64,000 bases of DNA from Galaxea fascicularis (Eukaryota > Cnidaria > Anthozoa > Scleractinia > Euphylliidae). The stretch covers positions 38,449,803 to 38,513,802 of the forward strand of contig OX419335.1 of assembly GCA_948470475.1 (NCBI GenBank), in the 5' to 3' direction. The translations under genes were made by a program, and so were the position numbers. This document shows positions 22,364-34,800 of the stretch, one piece after another (position 1 is the stretch's first letter; the number at the start of each line of letters is the position of its first letter). The notes under the pieces are model-generated. The model searched no databases. It was not told the DNA's origin and worked only from the letters and a program-made list of their open reading frames with translations.

Positions 22364-22852
22364 TTAACAAGATGTTCCAGATGGTAAAGACCTCAGTAAT
22401 TTCTTCGTTTGATCGATATTGGCCCTAAGCTGACGAATGCGATCTTTATACACAGCCATCTTTTCTTTCTGTAGTTGAATTCCTCGTCGTAACTCCTCCA
22501 GATGTGGCCCAAGTTGCAACGCGCCAAACTGCTGTCTGGCGGCACCCACCTCTCCCCTGAGCGTCGGAAGATTGTCGACATTGATTCGAGGTAAGAGTAA
22601 ACTTTCGTTGAGCAAGCGCATTATTAGAATACTCAGCCGCTGGGTAGTGGTGCTTACATGACCGGCTCGGCTAAGTAAAGCTGCACCGTTCTCTGATACA
22701 TTGAAAGCCATACCAGACAGGTTTTGGCAGAGTTTCTGCACTGATTCTATTTCCCTCGCCATAAAATCTTCCACGGTGTTGTTAATCAACCCATTCTTCG
22801 CAGATGATTCGTTCCGTAACTGGTTAGCGAGGCGAAGAGCTCGTTTCACAAC
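22364..22852 (-). CDS. Gene B exon 14: coiled-coil end and C-terminus
   Basis: Phase-0 acceptor at CTCAAG before VVKRALRLANQLRN. The exon runs 162 codons and ends LLRSLPSGTSC then TAA. The SLPSG-Cys ending matches the gamma-chain C-terminal Cys, but no residues follow it. Confidence 0.88.
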   Translation of the reverse strand, partial: VVKRALRLANQLRNESSAKNGLINNTVEDFMAREIESVQKLCQNLSGMAFNVSENGAALLSRAGHVSTTTQRLSILIMRLLNESLLLPRINVDNLPTLRGEVGAARQQFGALQLGPHLEELRRGIQLQKEKMAVYKDRIRQLRANIDQTKKLLRSLPSGTSC

Positions 22853-25800
22853 CTTGAGACATAGAATAAGCGTCCATCATACAGTGAACCAAGACCAAAA
22901 ACTTTTCAGTACCTTGTAGTGCAAAAGTCAAGAAGTCACGACAGCGGGAATGGTGCTAATTATAAAAAATTGCCATGCGACTGGTTCCAGGAGCTAAGTG
23001 TAACCGATGCATTGAAGTGGATACAAGTCAGGGTCCCCAGCAATGCAAGAGTTTTCTACCGGTTTTGGACTGATGAAACGGTACTGATAACACAACATAT
23101 TAAACGAAGTCGATATACAGAAGAAAACCAAACGCTTTTGGCGAAATAAAAACGAAAGCAAACGCACTTGCATGACCAGGATGAAACCGAAGTACAGGCA
23201 TGAGGTGTCCTGATTTTCATGTGATAAGGTTTTGGGCATTTGTATCGAAAAGAGAGCGACTGAATCTGGAAATTAACTGTCTGAATAGCCTGATTTTCAA
23301 TGTGAAACCGGAGAATCCAAGCTCTTAAGCCCTAAGAGCCGAAATTCCCAGTAAATAAATAAACAAACACATGTAAATCAGCCTATCGATAAATAAATAA
23401 ATAAATAAATAAAGCTTTTAGCCACTTGTTTTTTGACTGAACCTTGAAATTCTTCAAAAGAACCCCAGAAGCACACAGCCAGTATTTTGCTAGTACTGTG
23501 GCCCGCCTGAACGCGTGCTGGAAGCGAGTATAAACACAACTCCGTCGACTTTTTAAAGAAGTAAACAAAAAGGAGACATTCAAAAGGAACCATACCTGCT
23601 GCTCGGATGCAGAAAGATTGTGAACCTTGCTTCCAAGTTGCAAGGCCTCTGTAGCTGTAGAAAGCGTGCTTGAAGAGGACTCATTCACCATGGATACTTG
23701 CTGTATAATTTCGTGCGTGGTGTTCAGAACCCGAGGAACGCCCAACAAGGCCTTGTCGGCAGAAGCTTGGGCCTGTAGAGATACAGTTTCAAATTTGCTC
23801 GCGACATGTAGCATTCTTTGCGCATGTTCATGCAAGTGATTAGTTGTTGAGACAGCATTGCGGGCAGCGGTTAGTGCGGCCAGTGAGCCCTGATGAACTT
23901 GCGTAACATTGTCCAATGCCGCTCTCACCTCGTTACCCAGGGCCAATGATCTTTCGAGGGCGGCGTTGACCTGCACAATAGCAGTAGTGCTGGACTGGTA
24001 TAAATTGCTGACTTGAGTGCCGTATTGCGTTATCAGACCCCTGGCAACAACTGACCTCCTCTTTAAGTCTTGCAAATCCTTAAAATGAAAAAAAGAGTTA
24101 ACAGCAAACACATACGCAACATAGAAATGGCTTGCTGTCAGTGGGAAAGACCGACACTCGATGAATTTCCAAACTCACTGCCGGTTTAGCTCCTTGCAAT
24201 AACACAAATTCCGAGTAAAATGGTAATATAACTGCTTGCAATACATTAACGATTTTTGTAAAGACTGTCTTTTTCTATGGACTAATTCCTTCGAGCTTCA
24301 GGTTCCAATTATTGTGTGAACTGTCTAATATCGCGACAGATTTACAAGACAATTTGAAAACCACGATTTTCGTTTGTCTTGAACGCGTGATACAAAAAAC
24401 ACTCATCGTACGCATATCTAGATTTTCCTTTCCTTTTTCCTTTTCAGTAAAACGGATTCATAAGATTCACGATCAAGACCGCAAGGTTTAACGTTTCTTA
24501 CACTGCTTCTATCCGGGTTTGGCTGACTAGTCTCGTGCAACTTCTGTAGGCTGTGGTTATACGCTGTGCTTGATATCCTTAACTTGTTAGACACCATTCC
24601 CAAAGTATGCTCTCCAAAAGCGTTCACCACAGATGCGTTTGCGTGCAGCTGCCGCAATAAAACAGCGACTCGAGCCTGTGTATCAGTAGCATTTTGCACC
24701 ATTTGAACAGCCTTGTTTGTAATCTCCACTGCGTGCTCAACATGTTCATGAATGGTCTCGTTAGAGACAACAATGCGATTCTTCTCTTGCCTCATACCGT
24801 ATGTAACATTCACCAACTGATTCGCTAGATGTGCGAGGGAGATCGATGAGACTTCAGTTTGCTCAAGTTTCAGTCTCATTGGAGTGTTTAACAAGCGTGA
24901 TGCCTCAGTAACGACATCTTGAATCTGTGTCACGGTCGACTCAGTCTCCCTCCTATTAGCTTCTACAATGGCTGTATAGTGAAGCGTTTGATTCACCGTG
25001 GTTGTTATAGTTTCGTTTAAACTCGCACTGAGATCATTCACAGCCACAGCAAACTGTAGCCATTGCGATGTCGAGTTTCTCTCTGTTTCCAGGGTGGCGT
25101 TGATTGTTTTTGTGAGCTCGCTGACCTCTGCTACGAGCTGACGCAGGCGTTCAACAAATGTTTGGTTGTGGAGCATCATGGGATGGTTTTGGAGGTTGGA
25201 AAGACGAACATGTAAACTTGAGATCTTGTTGCGCAGCAAATTCACGTCTTCTTGGATGGCCGAATAACAGGGCGGACACGCTGAAAAAGGTATCAGATTC
25301 ACAAAATGTTAAACAGAAAAGATCAGCCTCACACCTACAATTCGGAAATGGCATATAGCTATTTTCCGAGTCAAAAAAGGGGGCGGGAGAAGGAATCGAA
25401 ATAAAAAGTCAAAGGAGAGGAGATAAAAGGAATGAATGATTGGATTCACCTTTACAACTGAACAGTCCAGCTGAAGTATTCCAATTGTTTTCTTTGCACA
25501 TGTCACAGCGCCTTCCGCCAATATTGACCGTTGCGTTACAGTTACACTGGCCTGTCTCCTGGTCACACACGGTGTCGTTACCGAAAGCAGTTCCGGGAAG
25601 GTAACAGTCACATGCTAAGAAACAGAATTACAAAACAAGCAGTTGTATGGAAAGAATAGTCTCCCACACTCTTCCTCATTCCCTACGAATGCAAGTGCTA
25701 GGAGGCGGACCTTTCCGTTTAAGGCGAGAAATGAACTTCCACTGAACCAACGTCTCTGGCGCTGGCCCTATTTCCCACCTAAGAGAAAACTGAACTGAAC

Positions 25801-28800
25801 ATAAATCCCGTCAAAAGAGATTTTTGAATCACTGGAATAAACCAGGAAATTGTAACAATGATCCATGCAGAGAAATTGGCCATTTAAATATTTGGACATC
25901 ACCTTTCGGATGATTCTATTCCGTCAAATGCCGTTTTGATCAGATGAGAACATATCACAACAGAACGCTCCGACGAAGTACTAGTGCTAGAAACGCTGAC
26001 TCTATTTTCTAGCAGGGAATTAGTTCTGAATATCAAAATTCGGTTTCACTGCCCAATCATCTTCGACGCAGCACAAACGTTTCTTTGGTAACAAGCCCCC
26101 TTACGAAAATCACATTACACTATTTGTGTAACTTGCCCGCCTGACAAGAGAAACTTCAGATCCGGATGGGATTATCACCGACAACACTGGAATCGCGGGA
26201 GAATGCAATGGCCAGTCTATTTTTAAGCTTGGTGAGCAAATGAAAGATGTAGTTTTCAGTGAGTGACGGGCATACTCGAAAGAATAATCCCGAGTTCTCT
26301 TAACAGGAGTCTAGCCAACGACCTTCCGATCTCTGATTCAACAAGAATTGTTGTTAAAATCAAGAGGTTCCTTCTTAAGACCCGAAACCTACAAGTCGAG
26401 GGACACCATGCGAAGGGTTCGGTTTAGAGATGTCTCGGACATAGTACCCTGTATACGCACCTCGACAGCCATTCTCTGACAGCCCCCAATATCCAGGTTT
26501 GCACTGATTGCACTCTGGTCCTTGCACGTTATTGGTACACAATTGACAGTGGTCTCCATAGGTCCCAACTTGACAGTTTGTGCAGGTACCAGTATCTCTA
26601 TCACACCGTGCACTTCGGTTATTACAGGAGCACAGAACGCAGCGACCAAATGGGCCACTACCATTTTTTTCACGAGTAAATCCTGCAATAGAAAGTTAAA
26701 CGTTATAAAGCCATGGTTGAAACATTCCGGAATGTCGACTTTTTCCCAGGAGGGGCAGATTTTGATTAGTCTTGAAAACATGCACTGAAGTATCAAACAA
26801 ATTTCAAGATTCTCCTTGTGTTGTCTTTCCCGTTTTGTTGTTTGGTTTCCTGAGCAAACTAAGCATGCAAGAGATACACGTTCTAGAGTGGAGTTACGTC
26901 CATGACGTGTTCAAATCGAGAGTCGCTTTCTTTCCGGAGTTTCTCAATTCACTCATTCATGCATGGAGACGAATCGCACTGAATCAAGATTAACTTACCT
27001 TCCGCACACTGCTCACATGACAGACCTGTGTAATTCAAGTTACACGTCGCGTTTTCCACAAACCCAACTGTCATCCCTCCAAGTGCACCCATTCCACTCA
27101 CGGCTGTCTCCAAGGTGATCTCCTTGAATGTAACGCTCCCTTCAGGAAAAGCAAAATACGTGGCCCGAATCCTAAGTGACGTCAATTCAGCCAGAATGGA
27201 TTGGAATTCTAATGGTGAAACGGACCCGCCAACCACGTGAGTTTCATCAAGTACCACGTGATAAGATGTGACGTTAGGCGAGGGCGAGCGAACAAAGTTC
27301 AGCACCACTTTCTTGGCTCCACTCACAAGAATGACGTCACCGTTTGCCGTGGGTGGATTATGTCCAGTACCAGGACCTCTTATTTCCATCTAAATGTTAC
27401 AACAAAATCAAACGTAAACGTCTTCTAACGAATGGTTCCAGAGGGTTGTCTAACATGTCGTGTAAACTTATATCCCCCTCGAGTTGGAAACAAATGTCCA
27501 ATCAACTGATTGTCCAGACTTCCTTGGTTAGGCCGCATTTGAAAGGAATGGAGTGTTCTCACATGACCTCACAGCGGCCATGTTGGTCCCCTACTGAATT
27601 GCACATATTCCTCTATTTTGTCGGTGTCTTTGCTGGTTTTTGGGGCACTGCGAGTTTGCTCGGCAGCTGAATCGTCACTGAACAAATTATGTTGTTACGC
27701 ATAAGCACTTAAAGTTTGCGTCTTATTTAAGACGCGAAAGCAGTTATACGAGGACGTTCACGTCTTATTCAAGACGCGGACAAAATAGAACAGATGAAAA
27801 CCCTGTTCTAAGATAAGACGCACCTTATTTAAGTCGCGTCTTATCTAAGATCTAGATCTAAGACGTGTCTTATTTTCTCCCGTATAAATGGCCCTATTGT
27901 GCATTTTCTTAAAGCAAATGGAAAAACTTACTAAACGTCAGTTAATCCCTGCCAGGGAGTAAATGCAAAAACACGAAACAACTTGATTTTCACGGCATTT
28001 GAATATTTATGCGGATTTTTTTTTCAAGTCAACAAAAACGCAAAAAGTAGTTTATTTCGAAGACCCCTGTTTGAACGCGTTCACTGCCGCTCCTCTCCCC
28101 CCCTCCTCCCCCACTGGAAAATTCTACTAACTTTGACGTGTAAACGCTGACCGTAGGATCTATACTGTGCACCAAGGAACACAGATGGCGCCGCTAAATA
28201 AACCACTGGGGGTGAGGAAGGGGAGGTGACAACCAGTCCATTGACTGAGGAGGTGGTGAATGGAACGGATTTACCAGTGCTGTTTACAACTGTCCAGTTA
28301 AACACTGCAAGAAAACAAAACAACGTCACGTGTTTGTTCTATGGCGCTTGATGCGTGTCAACATTCATCTTGTAACATTTATCGACGGTGTTCCCTTTCT
28401 TTTACCATCAATGAGCATTATGACATACGCGTATGCTCTTATTTGGAATTAAATAACACCATGACTATTTTGAGTGCGTCCTCCTTCCGAGACCGTCCTC
28501 ATTTTGAGATCTTGCTCATTCTAAAAGCGTTTAGTCTAATTTCTGGTTATGCTGTCATTTTGAGTGTGTCCTCTTTCCAGGCCTTTTGAGTTAGTTATGG
28601 ACTAAGAAAACGAGGTAAGATGTTTATCATAAGAGGTTAATATGGCGCGCGGGAAAGGAAGCTTTCAAATTTAGCACGGAAAATTGGCCAAACACAGCGC
28701 GCTTACTAACTGAGAGATAATAGCCACGTGTAATAGCCAGCTTAGAGTTTCGGGCCCCAACCAGTATCTTTCAGGGTTTTCTCCCTACAAGGTCGGTAAT

Positions 28801-31800
28801 TACGGCAGAAAATTTACAAAAAATGCAGGACAGCGTCATCATACCTGTTTCATTGACAAATTGGCTTGTAATAGTTGAAGCAATAAATCCACTGGCTGAT
28901 GTACAGCGGACAGCGCGACCGTAGCCAAAACAGTGCAAGCACCCTCCATGATTGACGCTGTCCAAATGAAACGTGCCAGGCTTACAGCTGTCGCAGTTAA
29001 GGCCTTGAACACTGGCCTTACAGTGACACTTTCCAGTAGTCACATGACAAGCGGAGTCCAAGGAACCGGCATTTGAACACTGGCAACCTGAAAATACAGT
29101 GTATGTGAGAGGTTCTACTTAAAATGACACTAATGACTCTAATTCGTCCCTCGGCCCCAATACAAACATACTGATTTGTCTCTTAAACAGCGAAAATGTT
29201 AAAATAACAGTGGTTAACGTAAAACGAATCCATGGCCTTAAATTTGTAAGTTACAAGGAGCCAGGTATCAGTTTCATTTATCCCCTAAATTTTTCTCCAA
29301 GTTTTAGAAATTATTGCTAGAACTGGAGTACACGTATGAAGTTAAAATGAGACCAAAAGTCACTACAAATTGTTAAGCTGGCAAAATGTCTTCTAGTGGG
29401 AAAATAACTGCTAGAAAGCTCAAAGTTTTTGTCTACCAAAAAACCTGCTCTGAAATCAAATTATTTCCCCCACTCGTATTTTGCACTTTATCCTCACAAT
29501 ACTTGCTCTCATTTCCTGTATATTGTGTTTTTATTTCAATTTTTATTTCAATTCAATTAAAACCTAATAACTGCAGTGATCACTCACACGTTCATTCTTC
29601 AATCTGCAGTTGAAATATATGGTTTACGTAATTACTCAATCTCATCAACTTAAAACCATTGCTTGGTTTCACTTGTCAAATGAACATAACACGAACTACA
29701 GAAACACTTGTTTCTGCAGCATTTCTCACTCTCCCGAACGTCTTAATGAGATAATCCCACGAGACATGTTTGCTAGTGAGCATTCTTACGTGTGCAACCA
29801 GCAGATGAGAATCCATAGTAGCCAACATCACATGAGTTACAAGTACGACGCACCACACCAGGCTGACAAGAGCACTGCCCACCATAATCTGTACACTGTG
29901 AACCTGCCACAGTTCCGACAGGATCACATCCACATTCTATATAGAGAATACAAAGAGTTTTACTTGTTTTGTAACCTTAACTATTTATACTTCCAGCCTC
30001 CAAAATTGTTTCAACTTCATAAGGTCCCACTAACTGAAAATTACTGGAAACTTAGGTCAAGAGACTTTTTCCAAGGCAAACAATGAGCTGGGATGACACT
30101 TAGGTGCTTACTTAATTAAACACTGGAACTCCACAAACAGGTATTGTTAGATAATGAATACTGCAACCAATGCTTCCCTACAGGACTTAAATTAAGAATG
30201 CAAAAAAACAGGTTGGTACATTTATCAGTAGCTGTGGCCAACCTCCACATTTCTAACTGCTGTAAAACATGCCCCCAAAAAGAAACTTTTGAAAGCTTGG
30301 GTAATTATGGCTTATGCCAGTTGATGTACATACATGCATTGTATCGTGCTCTGCATAGCAAAAAGGAGATCAAATCATTTTACTAATTTAGACTTACCCA
30401 GTGTACCATTGTATATTTCTGTACTGACAACAAATACAAGTGCCTTGCAATAAGCTTGCTCTGACTGCAACTGGGAAAGAGATGTCTTGGCCCTCACACA
30501 ACTCTGCAGCTGGTTTCGAGTATCTGTTGTGGACTCAGTGTAGGCTCGAGTAAGATTAACATCAGGAAGAAAAACCAGTGAGTCCACAAGAAAAGAGCAG
30601 TTATCACTACCACCAGCACTGCTGTAAATCAGTGTTAAATTGTGCACTTCTCCTGAAAACAATTCTACAGTGTCAGGTGATCTCCAAGCTTGTCCAGAGC
30701 CATGTGAAAGCTGCTCCAAAAAGATATTAAATTCAACACTCTCATTAAAACTAATGGTTTCAACCTTCAAAATGACTTTAGCCACAGAACCAAACATGCA
30801 GTTAGAAGAGATGGTGTATCGAATGACAGCCTGGTAATGATGGCTAGCTGGGATGTGACGGATACTGGTATGCGCATATTGACCAGGAAGAAATGCAGCA
30901 TACCCAGTACCAGTGAAGGCCACTTCCCGACCATCAGATGGATTTACCACAGTGAATGTACCATTCATGTCTTCAGCTTCAAACCTGATGAAGTCCAGGA
31001 ATGGATTAAAATGTCCCTTTTGAGATCTCTGACAGCTGCTTCCTTCTACACCATTACGACAGGAGCAAGATCCTGTAAACAAGAGTAAAAAATAGACATA
31101 CTCTCTGTAACACTAGTGGGAGAGCCTTGTAAAGTCACACATTTGAGGAGTTGAGGCATTTCAAGCAGCCACTAAAATATGCCAAGTATGCTGCCAAACT
31201 TTCCTCTGTCCGGACGTATTTCCCCCTTAACTGAAAAAATATACATTTTGAAATTGAATTTCTTGCACAGGCTTATAGCAGCTGCTTTCCAAACATGCTG
31301 CATAAACAACTTGTCTTGTCAATTTCTCTGGCCAGGCCTGCCAGAAGGAGAAGCAGGCAGCAAAAATCTCATGCCCTTAAATTTTGTTGTTTTGTTTGCC
31401 CTGCTCAAAAATGGCTGGCCAATGCAGGTTAATGCTTACCACAGAGGACATAAATATATACATTTTCTCACCTGTCACCTTGTTGCATTGAGGAAAAGCT
31501 CCACCTAAATCACAGGGGCACCGCAAACAATCCTGTCCGAGGTTGATTGGGAAAAAGTAGAACCCATCTTTACACACATCACAGTATCTGTCTTGAACAC
31601 TTTTACGACATGGACAGGCCCCTGTGTACTGGTCACACTGTATTGTATTATTAACTGTACCAAGTATGTTACATCGACAGGCTAAAACAGCAAAAAATGT
31701 TCAACTGTAAAATGCAACAAGACATTTAATTTCCCTGATCAAATAACTGGCAACCTAGCTATTCTTGACTGACACCCAAACTTGTCTTCTAGCAAAAGTG

Positions 31801-34800
31801 ATGTTCAACTCCTATACAACTATAGCTTTGCAATTTTATGAGATTTTACTTGGTAGTCACACTTGTAATAGCCATTAACTAAACTATATTATGAGTGATG
31901 TATATGAAATGAATCACCTACATAATATACTAAACTATATTACTTGTATGCTCTTTTTAAGGGATGGCAAATATTGCAACATTTCACTCTATTTCACAGA
32001 TTTAACCTCTGTCAATTTTCTGTGTAGGACTGTCTTGAAGTTTCTTTAGCAGGGCTAAATATTTTGTTGGGCTAAAACAATTAGCACTGGGTTGTTTCCT
32101 GGTCTTGTGAAGCCTCAATTTTCCAGAGGTCTGATAGATTTTATACTTGATAAGCAAAGCAAACAGTTCTAGAAAATTGTGCCATGGTCTGGACTTCTTT
32201 TAATATAGAAGGAAATCTAACCTCTGCATTCACCCGCTGGGTTTAATCTGAACCCCCAGTAACCTGGGATGCATTGATCACATCGCCGTCCAAGCACATT
32301 AGTCTTGCACTGACACTGTCCAGCCACCTGTGTAGGCATGGCCTCTCGCAGGCATGAGCCATCATTTGTAATACCCTCAGGAAAACAGTTACATGCTGCC
32401 AAGACAGTTGTAGCCTTTATAAATTAAGATTACCACTCTTGGCAAGGGTAATGGAATATTTTGCTGATGAAATAAAGGGGTCCTAAAAATAAATCATATG
32501 ACCCATACGGCCCTGCGCGCACTCATTCTAAAACTATTGACAAAATCCCCATATAAGGGCCATACACATTGGTGCGAGCAGAGCCACAAAAAGCCGTACG
32601 GCCCTGTTAGGAACATGTACAGCCCTAAGTGATACGATTTTAAAGGATTTCGTAATGTAACCATGTAAGTTTATTTTACAACTAGAAAGCAAATACAAAC
32701 AACATATTAGATCAATTTTATGTGCAAATTAGTCGCTTTTTGTAAAAACGTCATCTTTTACGTGCTCATGAAGAGTCCAAGGAGGCCATATGATAAAATA
32801 CTTATTGACAGAGTTAGGTCAGGCCAGACAGGAAAATATTGGGCTCTCAGTCATGCAGCATGGACCTCGCTGCACTCAGTCCCTACGTCATGACCTCAAG
32901 CCAAATATTTTCCTGTCTGGCCCTCCCACTCAGTCAATAAGTATATAATATTACACTAGGGGGCGATATGAAAAAAGAAATGTTTTCCCTTACTCCTACA
33001 GCATCAATGAAAACAGAGGATACAATATTTAATGTAATCATCTGTGGAAACAGATCTTGAGCACTGAAAACACAACAGAAAAGGGAGGAAAGCACCAATT
33101 TTTTTTAATTCACTCTATTTGAAAATGTCGTTACAAGCCAGCAAATAACAGTCGGTCATAACTGGACCAATTTTCCGTAAATTTTAGGTTTTGACCTGCG
33201 AAAGTTTAGCCTGGTCGGACACTCTGACCAGGGATTTCTGACCAGACTGTTCTCTTGTCCGGCCAAAACATGACCCTGGCCTGACAAATGACCAGCTTAT
33301 GGACAACAATTACTTGCAGACTAGCATTGGTAGTAATACTTCTCACCACACACAACATTTTTTTTCAAGCACAATACTTTAAGTTTGTATCAGGAAAAAG
33401 CTGTTGTATGTTTTGATTGATTAACGTTACTGTATACCTTCAGATTGGCAATTTTCTTCCAATTTGGATTTTTGGGTTAAAGTAATGGTCGAAAGGTGCT
33501 CTCTAATGTAAAAAAATTGAAAAAGACTAACTATTGGCAGAGAAATGGTAGTTTTTGCATTTTAGTGGGAAGTTAAGTTTCCGTTTTGATTACCATTCTT
33601 AGCACTGTTTTCTCGCATCAATTTTTCACTTGAGGGGGATCTAAAAGTCAAAGGGAATTTATTTGTTTACCTTCTAATTTGAACAGTTTTAATTCAAAAT
33701 AATGTTTTGTTTCAAAAGTATTTTTTCTTTGAGACTGATTTTTTTATGGTCACTTAATACTATGTTATAAATGTTCTGTAACTTTTCAATGTAATTGAAT
33801 ATGGCAAAACACAGACATGCTTTTTTAGTCCTTTGGGTGAAGAAACTGAGGAACAAATTAAATTAGCAAAAGACAAAATTCACTTTGACTTGAGGTTTTG
33901 AAAAGGTGATTCTAACACCTGCATTTAGAGGTAGCAAAAAATTTGACAATTCATTTTATATCAAAATTCTTGGTATAATTTGATAGTTCACTCTATATGC
34001 TTTAACTTGATATAGGGGTTTAGGACTACCAAACACGTTACATAGCTGGAACACAAGATTCCCCTGAAGGTATACAGTGACCTTAAGTGATAGCAAAGAG
34101 AATGGGGAGTTAGAACTGGGAAGAGCGGAAAGAATGCACTAACTGGGAGAAAACGGCATTTATGTGTTTGTAGGTGCATGGGAAATAGGGAAAAACAAAA
34201 GTGAAACTTGCAAAACCCCATTTGCAGTATTTTGCAACACAAAAAGGTTTAAACAGGACTTCCCCCCCCCCCCCATCCCTATTATGTACAAGGATTATGA
34301 TTACATAATACTTCTGAAAATGTCTGTCATTCTATTCCCTTACCAACACACGTGTTTGGATGTTCTATTGGTACTCCTGAATCCCGGTAAAACATTGGTT
34401 GACACTTCTCACAGTGCTGTCCTTCAGTATTATGCTGACACCTGGTGCAAATACCAACACCCAAAGTATCATTGTATGTGCAGGACAATCCATGACTGTT
34501 ACACTGGCACTCTACATCAAATCAAATAACTACAGTCAAACAATGCTTCCAAAGGCAAAGTTAAAATCAGTTCAGGTTTGTAAATACAGTGTATGTGTAT
34601 CACAATTTGTCATGAAGCCCAGTCTCAAGGGACCTTAAGGGTACTGTAAACCCTTGTGGATAAAACTTCTCAAAATTTGATATACATGACAACTGGCAAA
34701 TGAAAAATTGGAAAGTTAGGGAACAATGGAGAGAAATGCTAAAAAAGATTGAACTTTCATGAGCAGTTAATAAATAGCTTAAGGTGCCAATTACTTTATA

